Below the pieces are notes generated by a model. The model was not told where the DNA came from and ran no database searches. It was given only the letters and a program-made list of their open reading frames with translations. Shown one piece after another: positions 7,867-14,957 of a DNA stretch of 18,354 bases. The position numbers and the translations under genes were made by a program. The DNA is from JBIKLM01 sp044375105 (GTDB lineage Bacteria > Planctomycetota > UBA1135 > GCA-002686595): the NCBI GenBank assembly GCA_044375105.1, contig JBILNK010000077.1, positions 1 to 18,354 on the forward strand. The letters are read 5' to 3'. Position 1 is the stretch's first letter, and each line of letters starts with the position of its first letter.

Positions 7867-7872
7867 TAGAGT
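7867..7872 (+). promoter_or_regulatory. candidate -10 element for the kefG-kefB operon
   Basis: TAGAGT stands in the locally AT-rich stretch GGTTTAGAGTTC, 22 bases before the GTG at 7895. It fits TANNNT, and no good -35 is seen 17 bases upstream. It is the only AT-rich patch in the region next to the start. Confidence 0.3.
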
Positions 7873-7894
7873 TCTGCTCCAGCCCCGCTGCCCC

Positions 7895-8533
7895 GTGCGC
7901 CGCCTCCTGCTGCAACTCTTCCACCCGGCCTTGGAGCGCTCCCGTGTGGGGGCTTCCCTGCTCGAGGCCGTGGCTGAGCTGCCCGGCCTGACGATCAACG
8001 ACCTGTACGAGCGCTATCCGGACGGGGCCATCGACGTGCCCCGCGAGCAGGAGCTGCTGCTGGCCCACGAGGCGATCGTGTTCCAGCACCCGCTGTATTG
8101 GTATTCGAGCCCGGCCCTGTTCAAAGAGTGGCAAGACCTGGTGCTCGAGCACGGTTTCGCCTACGGCAGCCAGGGCACGGCCCTGCAGGGCAAGCTCTGG
8201 CTGAGCGCGATCAGCGCCGGCGGCAACCACGCTTCGTACACCGAACGCGGCAGCAACCGCTATCCGCTGCGCACGCTGCTCTCGCCCTTCGAGCAGACCG
8301 CGCGCCTGTGCGGCATGCGCTTCCTGCCGCCCTTCGTCGTGTTCGGCACGCACCACCTCGATCGCGAGGCGCTGCTCTCACCCCATGCCCGGGCCTACCG
8401 CCAGGCGCTGGTCGAGCTGCAGAGCGGCGACCTGGCCTGGGCCCTGGGGCCGGGCGCACCCGAGTTCTGGAACCATCGCGAGGGGGCCCGCGCGGCGCCG
8501 GCTTTCCTGGGCGGCGGGGGGCCGGCGACGTGA
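7895..8533 (+). CDS. kefG: KefG/KefF-like NAD(P)H oxidoreductase, ancillary subunit of a Kef K+ efflux system
   Basis: A 212-residue flavodoxin-fold protein. The GTG at 7895 is chosen because the family N-terminus (R-R-L-L-L-Q-L-F-H-P) starts right after it and no in-frame ATG lies nearby. Family motifs are L-Y-E-R-Y-P-D (38-43), I-D-V-P-R-E-Q (46-52), FQHPLYWYSSPALFKEWQD (63-81), E-H-G-F-A-Y-G (85-91), the glycine turn S-A-G-G-N (107-111), P-F-E-Q-T-A (131-136) and F-L-P-P-F (143-147). The core ends near residue 173, and about 40 residues of non-family tail follow, ending within the next gene. KefF and KefG bind FMN, act as quinone oxidoreductases and are needed for full activity of KefC and KefB. 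The stop codon overlaps the start of the antiporter gene, so translation is likely coupled. Whether it is closer to KefF or KefG cannot be settled by eye. Confidence 0.88.
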   Translation: MRRLLLQLFHPALERSRVGASLLEAVAELPGLTINDLYERYPDGAIDVPREQELLLAHEAIVFQHPLYWYSSPALFKEWQDLVLEHGFAYGSQGTALQGKLWLSAISAGGNHASYTERGSNRYPLRTLLSPFEQTARLCGMRFLPPFVVFGTHHLDREALLSPHARAYRQALVELQSGDLAWALGPGAPEFWNHREGARAAPAFLGGGGPAT

Positions 8534-10515
8534 GCGCGGGCTGGCTCGAGGTCGCCGCGGTCTACCTGGGCGCGGCGGTGCTGGCGGTGCCGATCGCCAA
8601 GCGCCTGGGGCTGGGCGCGGTGCTCGGCTACCTGCTGGCGGGCATCGCCATCGGCCCCCACGGCCTGGCCTTGACCGGCGCCTCGATGACCCAGGGCGTG
8701 GGCGGGGTCATGGAGGTGGCCGAATTCGGCGTGGTGATGATGCTGTTCCTGGTGGGCCTCGAGCTGCGGCCCGCCAGCCTGTGGCAGCTGCGCGGGCCGA
8801 TCCTCGGGCTGGGCGGCCTGCAGGTCCTGGCCACGACCCTGGCCCTGACCCTGCTGGTGCATTGGATCGGTCCGGGTTGGTCCGCGGCCGTGGCGATCGG
8901 CATGGCGCTGAGCCTGTCCTCGACGGCGCTGGTGGTGCAGTCGCTCTCCGAGCGCGGATTGCTGCGCACCGAAGCCGGGCGCTCGTCCTTCGCGGTGCTG
9001 CTGTTCCAGGACCTGGCGGTGATCCCGATCCTGGCGATCCTGCCGCTGCTCGGGCAGGGGCAGCGCCCGGACGCCTCCGGACACGCCGCCAGCTGGGTCG
9101 GCGGCCTGGCCCCCTGGCAGCAATTCCTGGCGATCCTGACCGCGGTCGGGCTGGTGATCGCTGCGGGGCGCTTCCTGATCAAGCCCTTCCTGGCCTTCAT
9201 CGCGCGCTCCAAGCTGCGCGAGGCCTTCACCGCCGCGGCCCTGTTCCTGGTGGTGGCCACGGCGCTGCTGATGCAGGGCGTGGGGCTTTCCGCGGCTTTG
9301 GGCACCTTCCTGGCCGGGGTGGTGCTCGCCGAAAGCCCCTACGCGCGCCAGCTCGAAGCGGACATCGAGCCCTTCAAGGGCCTGCTGCTCGGGCTGTTTT
9401 TCATCGGCGTAGGCGCGAGCATGGACCTGGGCCTGGTGGCGGAGGCCCCGCTCGAGCTGGTGGGCTTCACCCTGGCCGCCATGGCGCTCAAGGGCCTGGT
9501 GCTGGCCCTGGCCGGCCGCCTGTTCAAGCTCGACGGCAGCCAGGCGATCCGCTTCGGCATCTCGCTTGCCCAGGGCAGCGAATTCGCCTTCGTGGTGCTC
9601 GCTTTCGGCGTGTCGAAGGGCGTGCTCGAGCCGCGCCTCTCGGCCTATCTGGTGGCCGGCGTGGCCCTTTCGATGGCCTTCGCGCCGCTCCTGTTCCTGC
9701 TGGACGACCGCCTGATCCAGCCGCGCTTTCTGAGCCGCGAGGCGCTGCCCCGGCCGCCCGGCCCGACCGCCGGCGAGCACGACAGCGAGGTGATCCTGTG
9801 CGGCATCGGCCGCTTCGGCGTCACCGTGCTGCGCCTGCTCAAGGCCAGCGGGCTGCGCGCGACCGTGCTCGACATCGACCCCAAGCAGATGGCGCTGCTC
9901 GAGCGCTTCGGGCACCGCAGCTACTACGGCGACGGGGCCCGCGAGGACCTGCTGCGGGCCGCGGGGGCCGAAAAGGCCCGGCTGCTGATCGTGGCCGCCG
10001 GCGACATGGAAAAGACCAACCAGATCGTGCGGGTGGCCCAGGAGCACTTCCCGCACCTCAAGATCCTGGTGCGCGCCCGCAATCTGCAGCACGCCCAGGA
10101 ACTGATCGAGATGGGCGTCGACCACGTCGAGCGCGAGACCTTCGGCGCCGCCACGGACCTCGGTCAGGCCGCGCTCAAGAGCCTGGGCATGCGCGCCTAC
10201 CGCGCCCGCCGCGCCGTGCAGATGTTCCGGGCCCACGAAGAACGCGTGATCCGCGAGCTCCTGCCCCTGCGCCAGGACCAGGAAGAATACCTGCAGCTGG
10301 CCCGCCGCCGCGCCGACGAGTTGGCCGAGCTCCTGCGCATCGACACCCAAGGCCTCGACCGCTCCGGCGAACGCGCCTTCGACGTCGAAAGCCTGCGCGA
10401 AGAGGTCGAGGGCCAGACCAGCCCAGCTCCCTCATCTCTGGCCCTCGGCTCCCCGGAGCGCGAAGGCGCAGCACGCCGCACGAACGCCGCCCAGGGCGCG
10501 TCCGACCCGGCTTGA
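8530..10515 (+). CDS. kefB: KefB/KefC-like glutathione-gated K+/H+ antiporter (CPA2 with RCK domain)
   Basis: A 661-residue inner-membrane antiporter starting at the GTG at 8530, which overlaps the upstream stop codon (GTGA). Residues 1-385 form the CPA2 transporter with about 12-13 membrane segments, including G-Y-L-L-A-G-I-A-I-G-P and L-F-L-V-G-L-E-L. The loop L-E-A-D-I-E-P-F-K-G (275-284), followed by L-L-L-G-L-F-F-I-G-V-G, is the Kef regulatory loop that contacts the RCK domain. An RCK/TrkA-N Rossmann domain begins at about 420 with G-I-G-R-F-G (425-430) and continues through the Y-Y-G-D and S/A-A-G-A-E-K-A motifs. The strings E-H-F-P-H-L-K-I-L-V-R-A-R and R-E-T-F are Kef-specific. The family releases K+ and acidifies the cytoplasm when electrophile-glutathione adducts bind. 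Whether this organism uses glutathione is unknown. A low-complexity tail of about 40 residues ends the protein. Confidence 0.92.
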   Translation: MSAGWLEVAAVYLGAAVLAVPIAKRLGLGAVLGYLLAGIAIGPHGLALTGASMTQGVGGVMEVAEFGVVMMLFLVGLELRPASLWQLRGPILGLGGLQVLATTLALTLLVHWIGPGWSAAVAIGMALSLSSTALVVQSLSERGLLRTEAGRSSFAVLLFQDLAVIPILAILPLLGQGQRPDASGHAASWVGGLAPWQQFLAILTAVGLVIAAGRFLIKPFLAFIARSKLREAFTAAALFLVVATALLMQGVGLSAALGTFLAGVVLAESPYARQLEADIEPFKGLLLGLFFIGVGASMDLGLVAEAPLELVGFTLAAMALKGLVLALAGRLFKLDGSQAIRFGISLAQGSEFAFVVLAFGVSKGVLEPRLSAYLVAGVALSMAFAPLLFLLDDRLIQPRFLSREALPRPPGPTAGEHDSEVILCGIGRFGVTVLRLLKASGLRATVLDIDPKQMALLERFGHRSYYGDGAREDLLRAAGAEKARLLIVAAGDMEKTNQIVRVAQEHFPHLKILVRARNLQHAQELIEMGVDHVERETFGAATDLGQAALKSLGMRAYRARRAVQMFRAHEERVIRELLPLRQDQEEYLQLARRRADELAELLRIDTQGLDRSGERAFDVESLREEVEGQTSPAPSSLALGSPEREGAARRTNAAQGASDPA

Positions 10516-10598
10516 TGCCCCCCGTGCCCGCAGGGCCATCGAAATCGGCTTCGCTGGCCCTCCCAACACGTCGGGGGGATCCGTTCCCCGGACCCCTC

Positions 10599-10636
10599 GA
10601 TGTGTCACCCATGTGCTCGGACGGATGTGCTACCCA
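10599..10636 (+). promoter_or_regulatory. 13-bp direct repeat upstream of the sigma factor gene, candidate operator
   Basis: GATGTGTCACCCA (10599-10611) and GATGTGCTACCCA (10624-10636) match at 11 of 13 bases and start 25 bp apart. The second copy runs into a small palindrome, ACCCA-cgtcc-TGGGT (10632-10646). They lie 170-210 bp before the sigma gene ATG in a 291-bp gap that holds no supported gene. The function is unknown; a regulator-binding site is an inference from position and symmetry. Confidence 0.35.
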
Positions 10637-10806
10637 CGTCCTGGGTTGCACACTCGCGGAATCCGCGGGGGGTAGAACCAAGCCCAGCCGGGAGCTGTCG
10701 ATCGGCCGAGGTCTGCTCGGAATTGCCCGCAGCGCCTGGCTGGGCGCGGCGTCCTTGGGTCAGCGCCGAAGGGACCCCAGCCGCAGGGTCCCGCGCTTTT
10801 CGCCCC

Positions 10807-12954
10807 ATGCAGAACTTGCCCCACTTGACCCGCGAACACCTGCTCGCCCACGAGCCCTTCTTGCGCCGCTTGGCCCAGCGCCTGGTGCGCGATGAAGCCA
10901 CGGCCCTCGACCTGGTCCAAGAGACGCTGCTGCGGGCCATGGAAGTGCCCGTGCCAGCCGCGTTGGAGTCGGGTCTCCTGCCGAACTGGCTGGCGCGCAT
11001 CCTGCGCAATCGCGCCATCGACCGGAGCCGGCGCAACACCAGCCGCAGGAACCGCGAGCAGGCCGCGGCCAAGCCCGAAGCGATCGACGCGGGCCCGAGC
11101 GCCCTCGAACGGCTGGAGGTTTCGCGAAGCGTGATCGCGGCGGTCCTCGCCCTCGAGGAGCCCTATCGCGGCGTGGTGCTGGAGAGCTTCTACGAAGAAC
11201 GCAGCCCGGCCGAGATCGCTGCACGCCGCGGCGTGCCGGCCAGCACCGTGCGCGCCCAGCTGTCTCGGGCGCTGGCCCAGCTGCGCGGTCGCCTCGACCG
11301 CGAACACGGCGGCGATCGCAGCGCCTGGGGCCTGGCGCTGCTCTTCGCGGCCCGTCCGCGGGTGCAAGCCTCGGCGGCTCCCAGCCAGCTCGCGGCGGCC
11401 GCGGTCGTCCTGGCCGCCTTGAGCACGGGCGCGATCCTGCTCGCTCCGCAGCTGCGGCCAGGGGCCATGCCGGGCAGCGCGGCCAGGCTCGAGCAACCCG
11501 TGGCTGCCCTGCCCGGCTTGGCCCTCGGGGCGGATCCCGAGCCCGTCCGCTCCCTTGGGTTCGGGCAGCCCCCCGAGCCGCCGATCGCCGCGCGGCAGGA
11601 GCTCGAGCGAGAGACGCCCCCAGCGCCGACGCCGGGCGAGCCCGTCGACGCCCTGGTCACCCGCGCGCGCCAGATCCGACGCGAGGTCCTGGATCGCCTG
11701 CTGGCCGTAGATGCGGAGCTCGAGCGCCGTTTCGCCTTCGCCGCCGCCGACGGCCGGGGTGGGGTCTTCCATTTGCTCGATCGCGGTGCGATCGCCGAGC
11801 GTCTCAGCTTGCCTTGGCTCCAGGGTGGGGGAGCCTATTATTCGTTCAGCAGCCGCTCCCACGATTACCAGACTCGCGCGCAGATCGAGTATCAAGGTCC
11901 GTGGATCTCTTCCGGATTCGCGGGCGGGGATCCGGGCGTTTGGCTGGACCTTGGGCCGGGGATTTTCGACCCGGTCGCCTGCGCTTCCCTGGAGGGGCTG
12001 CGACGGGCTGTGCCCAACGAGCTCGTCAAACCGCTTGCGCTCCTGCTGACCACGCCGCTCGCGGACGAAAGCGGGGCTCTGCGCAGCGAGCTCGAGCTCG
12101 AATCCCTCGGGAGCCCGCGGCATGTCCAGTGGAAGAGCGGCCACAGCTACCTGTTGCGCAGCCTGATCCAACGGGATACGGAGGTGTTGGTGCTGGTCCA
12201 GATCGTCGAGGCGGCAGAGCAGCGCCTGACGCTGGCCTGGCGCCTGTTCGAGCAGCGCGAATTTCCCCGCAGCGGCCGCCGATATCTTTCGCCTGTGCAG
12301 AGCTCGGACGTCCCCGCGGCGCCGGCCGAGCTCCGCGGGCTTTCGACGCCTGATCTGCTGGATCGACTGACTGCGGTGGAAACGGAGGCCCGGCCCCTGC
12401 TGCTCGAAGTCGACCCGGGCGCGCTGCCTGCGCGCGTCGCTGGTCTGCTCGGGCGATCGGATGCCGGCGTCTTCCGCTTGCTCGAGACGGACCATGGCGC
12501 CACAGAACTGATCGCGGAAAGGGGTGGCGGCGCCTACTATTCGCTGGCGCGCCGCAGCCACTCCTACGACCACGAGCCCGATGTGAACTTGGCGGGCCAG
12601 GAACTCGATTCCGGGTTCTACGGCGGGACGTGCGCGGCGATCGTCGACCTCGGTGCCGTGACCCTCGCGGAGGTGCCCGGGGCGCTTGAACGGCTCGATC
12701 CGGCGCTGGTCGGACTGTTTCATAGCGACCCGGAGACCGCGGGTGCCGACTTCGTGAAGCAGTTCAGAGCCCGGGCCTCCGAGCTCGAGGTCGACGACCG
12801 GGCGCGTGCGCGGCCGGGCCACAGCTACCTACTGCGCAGCCACCTCTGGGGCGAGCACGACCTGCTGGCCGCCATCGAGCTGCTCGAGTGCAGCCCACAG
12901 GGCGCCCTGTGCGCCTACCAGATCTTGGCTTCGTGGCCGGTCGAGGCTCGCTGA
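10807..12954 (+). CDS. ECF-type sigma-70 factor with transmembrane helix and duplicated extracytoplasmic domain
   Basis: A 715-residue protein from the ATG at 10807, the first Met before region 2. Sigma region 2 lies at about 12-76 (D-L-V-Q-E-T-L-L-R-A at 35-44 and W-L-A-R-I-L-R-N-R-A-I-D at 61-72). Region 4 lies at about 104-162 (E-E-P-Y-R, then the helix-turn-helix P-A-E-I-A-A-R-R-G-V-P-A-S-T-V). After E-H-G-G-D-R-S-A-W, a membrane helix follows at about 194-213 and a Pro-rich linker to 280. Two homologous domains then come at about 285-487 and 512-712. Both carry GGGAYYS (340-346, 573-579), R-S-H-x-Y, S-G-F-x-G-G, a D-L-G and GHSYLLRS (445-452, 671-678). ECF factors with membrane-anchored C-terminal extensions are known from Planctomycetota. 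The tandem domain is not one I can name; it resembles a domain I recall from uncharacterised proteins. No separate anti-sigma gene is adjacent. The stop codon lies inside the first repeat unit that follows. Confidence 0.85.
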   Translation: MQNLPHLTREHLLAHEPFLRRLAQRLVRDEATALDLVQETLLRAMEVPVPAALESGLLPNWLARILRNRAIDRSRRNTSRRNREQAAAKPEAIDAGPSALERLEVSRSVIAAVLALEEPYRGVVLESFYEERSPAEIAARRGVPASTVRAQLSRALAQLRGRLDREHGGDRSAWGLALLFAARPRVQASAAPSQLAAAAVVLAALSTGAILLAPQLRPGAMPGSAARLEQPVAALPGLALGADPEPVRSLGFGQPPEPPIAARQELERETPPAPTPGEPVDALVTRARQIRREVLDRLLAVDAELERRFAFAAADGRGGVFHLLDRGAIAERLSLPWLQGGGAYYSFSSRSHDYQTRAQIEYQGPWISSGFAGGDPGVWLDLGPGIFDPVACASLEGLRRAVPNELVKPLALLLTTPLADESGALRSELELESLGSPRHVQWKSGHSYLLRSLIQRDTEVLVLVQIVEAAEQRLTLAWRLFEQREFPRSGRRYLSPVQSSDVPAAPAELRGLSTPDLLDRLTAVETEARPLLLEVDPGALPARVAGLLGRSDAGVFRLLETDHGATELIAERGGGAYYSLARRSHSYDHEPDVNLAGQELDSGFYGGTCAAIVDLGAVTLAEVPGALERLDPALVGLFHSDPETAGADFVKQFRARASELEVDDRARARPGHSYLLRSHLWGEHDLLAAIELLECSPQGALCAYQILASWPVEAR

Positions 12955-13010
12955 CAGGCTGAGAGAAAATATCGACTCGGGCTGCGCCCGAGCCGCAAGA
13001 CCAGCCTGTC
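12953..13010 (+). other. nested inverted repeats of repeat copy 1
   Basis: GACAGGCT (12953-12960) pairs with AGCCTGTC (13003-13010) over 8 bp. Inside it, CTCGGGC (12976-12982) pairs with GCCCGAG (12986-12992) across a 3-base loop. The outer pair is perfect in all three copies (13087-13094 with 13138-13145; 13222-13229 with 13272-13279). The inner hairpin is perfect only in copy 1, has one mismatch in copy 3 and is damaged in copy 2. Confidence 0.85.
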
Positions 13011-13022
13011 CGCATGCCGTTG

Positions 13023-13083
13023 GGCCGCCATCCGGCGGCCGCAGAGGCTGGGATCGTCGCTGCGCGCCGATTTTTTCCCAGCC
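13023..13083 (+). other. second and third hairpins of repeat copy 1
   Basis: GGCCGCC (13023-13029) pairs with GGCGGCC (13034-13040) across ATCC. GGCTGGGA (13046-13053) pairs with TCCCAGCC (13076-13083), enclosing a T6 run at 13071-13076. Both are intact in copy 2. Copy 3 has a mismatch in the first hairpin and lacks the right arm of the second. Confidence 0.85.
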
Positions 13084-13345
13084 GCTGACAGGCTGAGAGG
13101 AAATATCGACTCGGGCTGCGCCCCAAGCCGCAAGACCAGCCTGTCCGCATGCCTTTGGGCCGCCATCCGGCGGCCGCAGAGGCTGGGATCGTCGCTGCGC
13201 GCCGATTTTTTCCCAGCCTCTGACAGGCTGAGAGAAAATATCGACTCGGGCTGCGCCCGGGCCGCAAGACCAGCCTGTCCGCATGCCTTTGGGCCACCAT
13301 CCGGCGGCCGCAGAGGCTGGGATCGTCGCTGGCGCTCGGTGCCGG

Positions 13346-14818
13346 TCAGAGCTGCACGAAGTAGGCGTCGCTGGTGCTGGCGATGCCGAAGGTGGCGTTC
13401 GGGTCGAGCACGATCCACTGGGAGTAGATCGGTGGGGCGCCGGCCAGGGCCGGGTTGATCAGGGGCACGTTCAGCTGGGCTTCGCCCTTCGGGTTGGTGG
13501 GCAGGGTGCCGAGCTGGCCGGTGATCGGGACGTAGGCGAAGGCGCCGGTGGGGAACAGGCCGGGCAGGAGCAGGCCCAGGTCGAGGGGCGGGAATTGCAG
13601 GGCGCCGACGAACAGCAGGGCGCTCGTGTTGGCGCGCGCGCCGTAGAGGGCGAAGGCAAAGTTGGTCGAGCCGGCGGCGGCGGTGCCGCGATAGCCGGCG
13701 CGCGGGGCGATGGCGAATTGCCCCGGGGTGTTGAAGCCGAGCCGGCCGCCGTTGCTGGATTCGACCAGGTAATCGGCGTAGACCGGGAAGTGGTCGGAAG
13801 CGCTCGCCGAGGCGCTGGAGGGCAGGGGACCCGCACCGAACTTGCGCAGGTACTGGCCGGCGGGGGCCGCATCCAGGCCGTCGTCGAGGGTCGAGCGATA
13901 GACCTCGTCGCCGAAGCCGAGCACGCGGCCGCTCAGGAATTGTTCGGTGAACAGGTAGTCGAGCCGCGAGCCGCTGGAGAAGGTGGCCGCGTTGGTGGTC
14001 GAATCCTCGGCCGTGGCGGCGGCGAAGGCCAGGCTGCGCACGCAGCCCAGGGTGCTCTGCAGGCGCGCGAAGGGGTCGTAGAGCAGCGGGAAGGCGATGT
14101 CCGGGCCGATGCTGAAGGACGGCGGCAGGCTGCCGTCGCTCTTCCAGGCATTGTACTGGGCCAGGCTGAAGGACTTGGGCGTGTAGCCGCCGACCTGCTC
14201 GTTGAGGTCGCCGCCCACGAAGACCAAGCCGCCTGGATTCTGCTGGCAATAACGGCCGATGGCCTGGATCAGGCGCTGGGTCTCGACCGCGCGGCGGAAC
14301 TGGTTGACGTCGCCGCTCTGGGCCTTGAAATGCACCGTGAAGCAGCCGACCGGCATGCCCACGTCGGGCACGTTGAGGCGCACCTCGAGGATGTCGCGGC
14401 CGATGTCGTTGGCCGCGCCGCTGCCGGACAGCGAGACCGCGTCGTGGGAGATGATCGTGGCGATCTGGAACTTCGACAGGATCGCGACGCGCAAGCCCCC
14501 GCTCAGGGTGCCGCTGACCTGCGACACGGCCCGGAAGGGGTACCCGGTCAGGTTGGCTAGCTGATTGACGTCCGCTTGGGCCTGGGCCTGGCTCTGGGTC
14601 GGCCCGTTGACGTCGCCGACCTCCTGGAGCATCAGCACGTCGGCGTCCATGCGCTGGACGATCGCAACCAGGTCGGTGAAGGCCTGGGAGCCCACATTGA
14701 GGGCCAGGACGTTGTAGGTCGCGACCCGCAGGCCTTCGCCCGCGCTGGCCGGGTTGGCCGAGGCGCACAGGGCCAGCAGGCCACCAAGGATCGATCTGGA
14801 CAGCGCTTTGGGGAGCAT
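13346..14818 (-). CDS. secreted endonuclease/exonuclease/phosphatase-fold protein with extra C-terminal beta domain
   Basis: A 490-residue protein with a signal peptide (residues 1-26, likely cut after ANPASA). The EEP (DNase I/exonuclease III-like) domain covers about 29-350. Its metal and catalytic motifs are all visible: A-T-Y-N-V-L (33-38, Asn36), L-Q-E-V (64-67, Glu66), V-H-F-K (162-165, His163), G-G-D-L-N (202-206, Asp204 and Asn206), R-L-D-Y-L-F (285-290) and S-D-H-F-P-V (341-346, Asp342 and His343). Activity on phosphodiester or phosphomonoester bonds is therefore likely, but DNase, sphingomyelinase and inositol-phosphatase members cannot be told apart here. Residues about 355-490 form a separate domain (F-A-L-Y-G, L-L-L-P-G, Y-S-Q-W-I-V-L-D-P near 465-473) of a kind I associate with the C-termini of secreted planctomycete proteins, perhaps for sorting or attachment. 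It is convergent with the sigma gene and divergent from the GH57-like gene. Confidence 0.88.
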   Translation of the reverse strand: MLPKALSRSILGGLLALCASANPASAGEGLRVATYNVLALNVGSQAFTDLVAIVQRMDADVLMLQEVGDVNGPTQSQAQAQADVNQLANLTGYPFRAVSQVSGTLSGGLRVAILSKFQIATIISHDAVSLSGSGAANDIGRDILEVRLNVPDVGMPVGCFTVHFKAQSGDVNQFRRAVETQRLIQAIGRYCQQNPGGLVFVGGDLNEQVGGYTPKSFSLAQYNAWKSDGSLPPSFSIGPDIAFPLLYDPFARLQSTLGCVRSLAFAAATAEDSTTNAATFSSGSRLDYLFTEQFLSGRVLGFGDEVYRSTLDDGLDAAPAGQYLRKFGAGPLPSSASASASDHFPVYADYLVESSNGGRLGFNTPGQFAIAPRAGYRGTAAAGSTNFAFALYGARANTSALLFVGALQFPPLDLGLLLPGLFPTGAFAYVPITGQLGTLPTNPKGEAQLNVPLINPALAGAPPIYSQWIVLDPNATFGIASTSDAYFVQL

Positions 14819-14841
14819 GGGCAGCGGGTGGGGAACTTGGG

Positions 14842-14847
14842 AGGATA
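14842..14847 (-). promoter_or_regulatory. candidate -10 element for the nuclease-fold gene
   Basis: The minus strand reads TATCCT in GGGGTATCCTCCC, 23 bases before the ATG at 14818. It is the best -10-like hexamer in the 139-bp divergent gap. No TTGACA-like -35 is visible and there is no Shine-Dalgarno site before the ATG. Confidence 0.35.
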
Positions 14848-14894
14848 CCCCTGGCGGACGGGCTCGGCGGCTCCCCGGGTTCCGTGGGAGCCCC

Positions 14895-14900
14895 TAGACT
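14895..14900 (+). promoter_or_regulatory. candidate -10 element for the GH57-like gene
   Basis: TAGACT lies 57 bases before the ATG at 14958 in the same divergent gap. It fits TANNNT in a very GC-rich context, with no recognisable -35. The TAG within it is also the in-frame stop that closes the reading frame upstream of the gene. Confidence 0.25.
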
Positions 14901-14957
14901 GCCCGGAGTCCTCCCCCGGCGCCCCTGGGGCGCCCCTTCGGACCGCCGCTGCCCCCG

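Larger units (their letters stand above)
12952..13331 (+). repeat. tandem array of about 2.8 copies of a 134-135 bp structured repeat
   Basis: Copies lie at 12952-13085 (134 bp), 13086-13220 (135 bp) and 13221-13331 (111 bp, truncated). They differ from each other at only about five positions. Each full unit carries four complementary pairs in order. The outer pair is GACAGGCT/AGCCTGTC, which encloses the hairpin CTCGGGC-tgc-GCCCGAG. Then come the hairpin GGCCGCC-atcc-GGCGGCC and the pair GGCTGGGA/TCCCAGCC, whose loop includes a T6 run. The array occupies 377 of the 391 bp between the convergent sigma factor and nuclease-fold genes, and its first three bases are the sigma gene's stop codon. 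There are no spacers, so it is not a CRISPR array. It could be a dispersed REP/BIME-like element, a structured RNA or a bidirectional terminator. Confidence 0.93.

Noticed and set aside
8395..10350. A 651-codon minus-strand open frame opposite the Kef antiporter
   Set aside because: It is Gln/Ala/Gly/His-rich without motifs, while the plus strand encodes a textbook CPA2-RCK protein.
10580..10595. GGGGA/TCCCC hairpin behind the Kef antiporter as a terminator
   Set aside because: The 5-bp stem has no T-run and lies about 65 bases after the stop, which is too weak to call.
8385..10895. An 836-codon plus-strand frame covering the Kef antiporter and the gap behind it
   Set aside because: It is out of frame with the Kef gene and is Arg/Pro/Gly-rich throughout, as expected of a shifted reading of GC-rich codons.
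13070..13077. T6 run of the repeat as a simple intrinsic terminator
   Set aside because: The T-run lies in the loop of the GGCTGGGA/TCCCAGCC pair and not directly after a stable stem, so the classical model does not fit. Termination is possible but not shown.
12952..13331. CRISPR array
   Set aside because: Units are 134-135 bp and abut directly without variable spacers, and there are no cas genes.
12952..13331. Insertion sequence or transposon ends
   Set aside because: No transposase reading frame lies within or beside the repeats, and no flanking target-site duplication could be identified.
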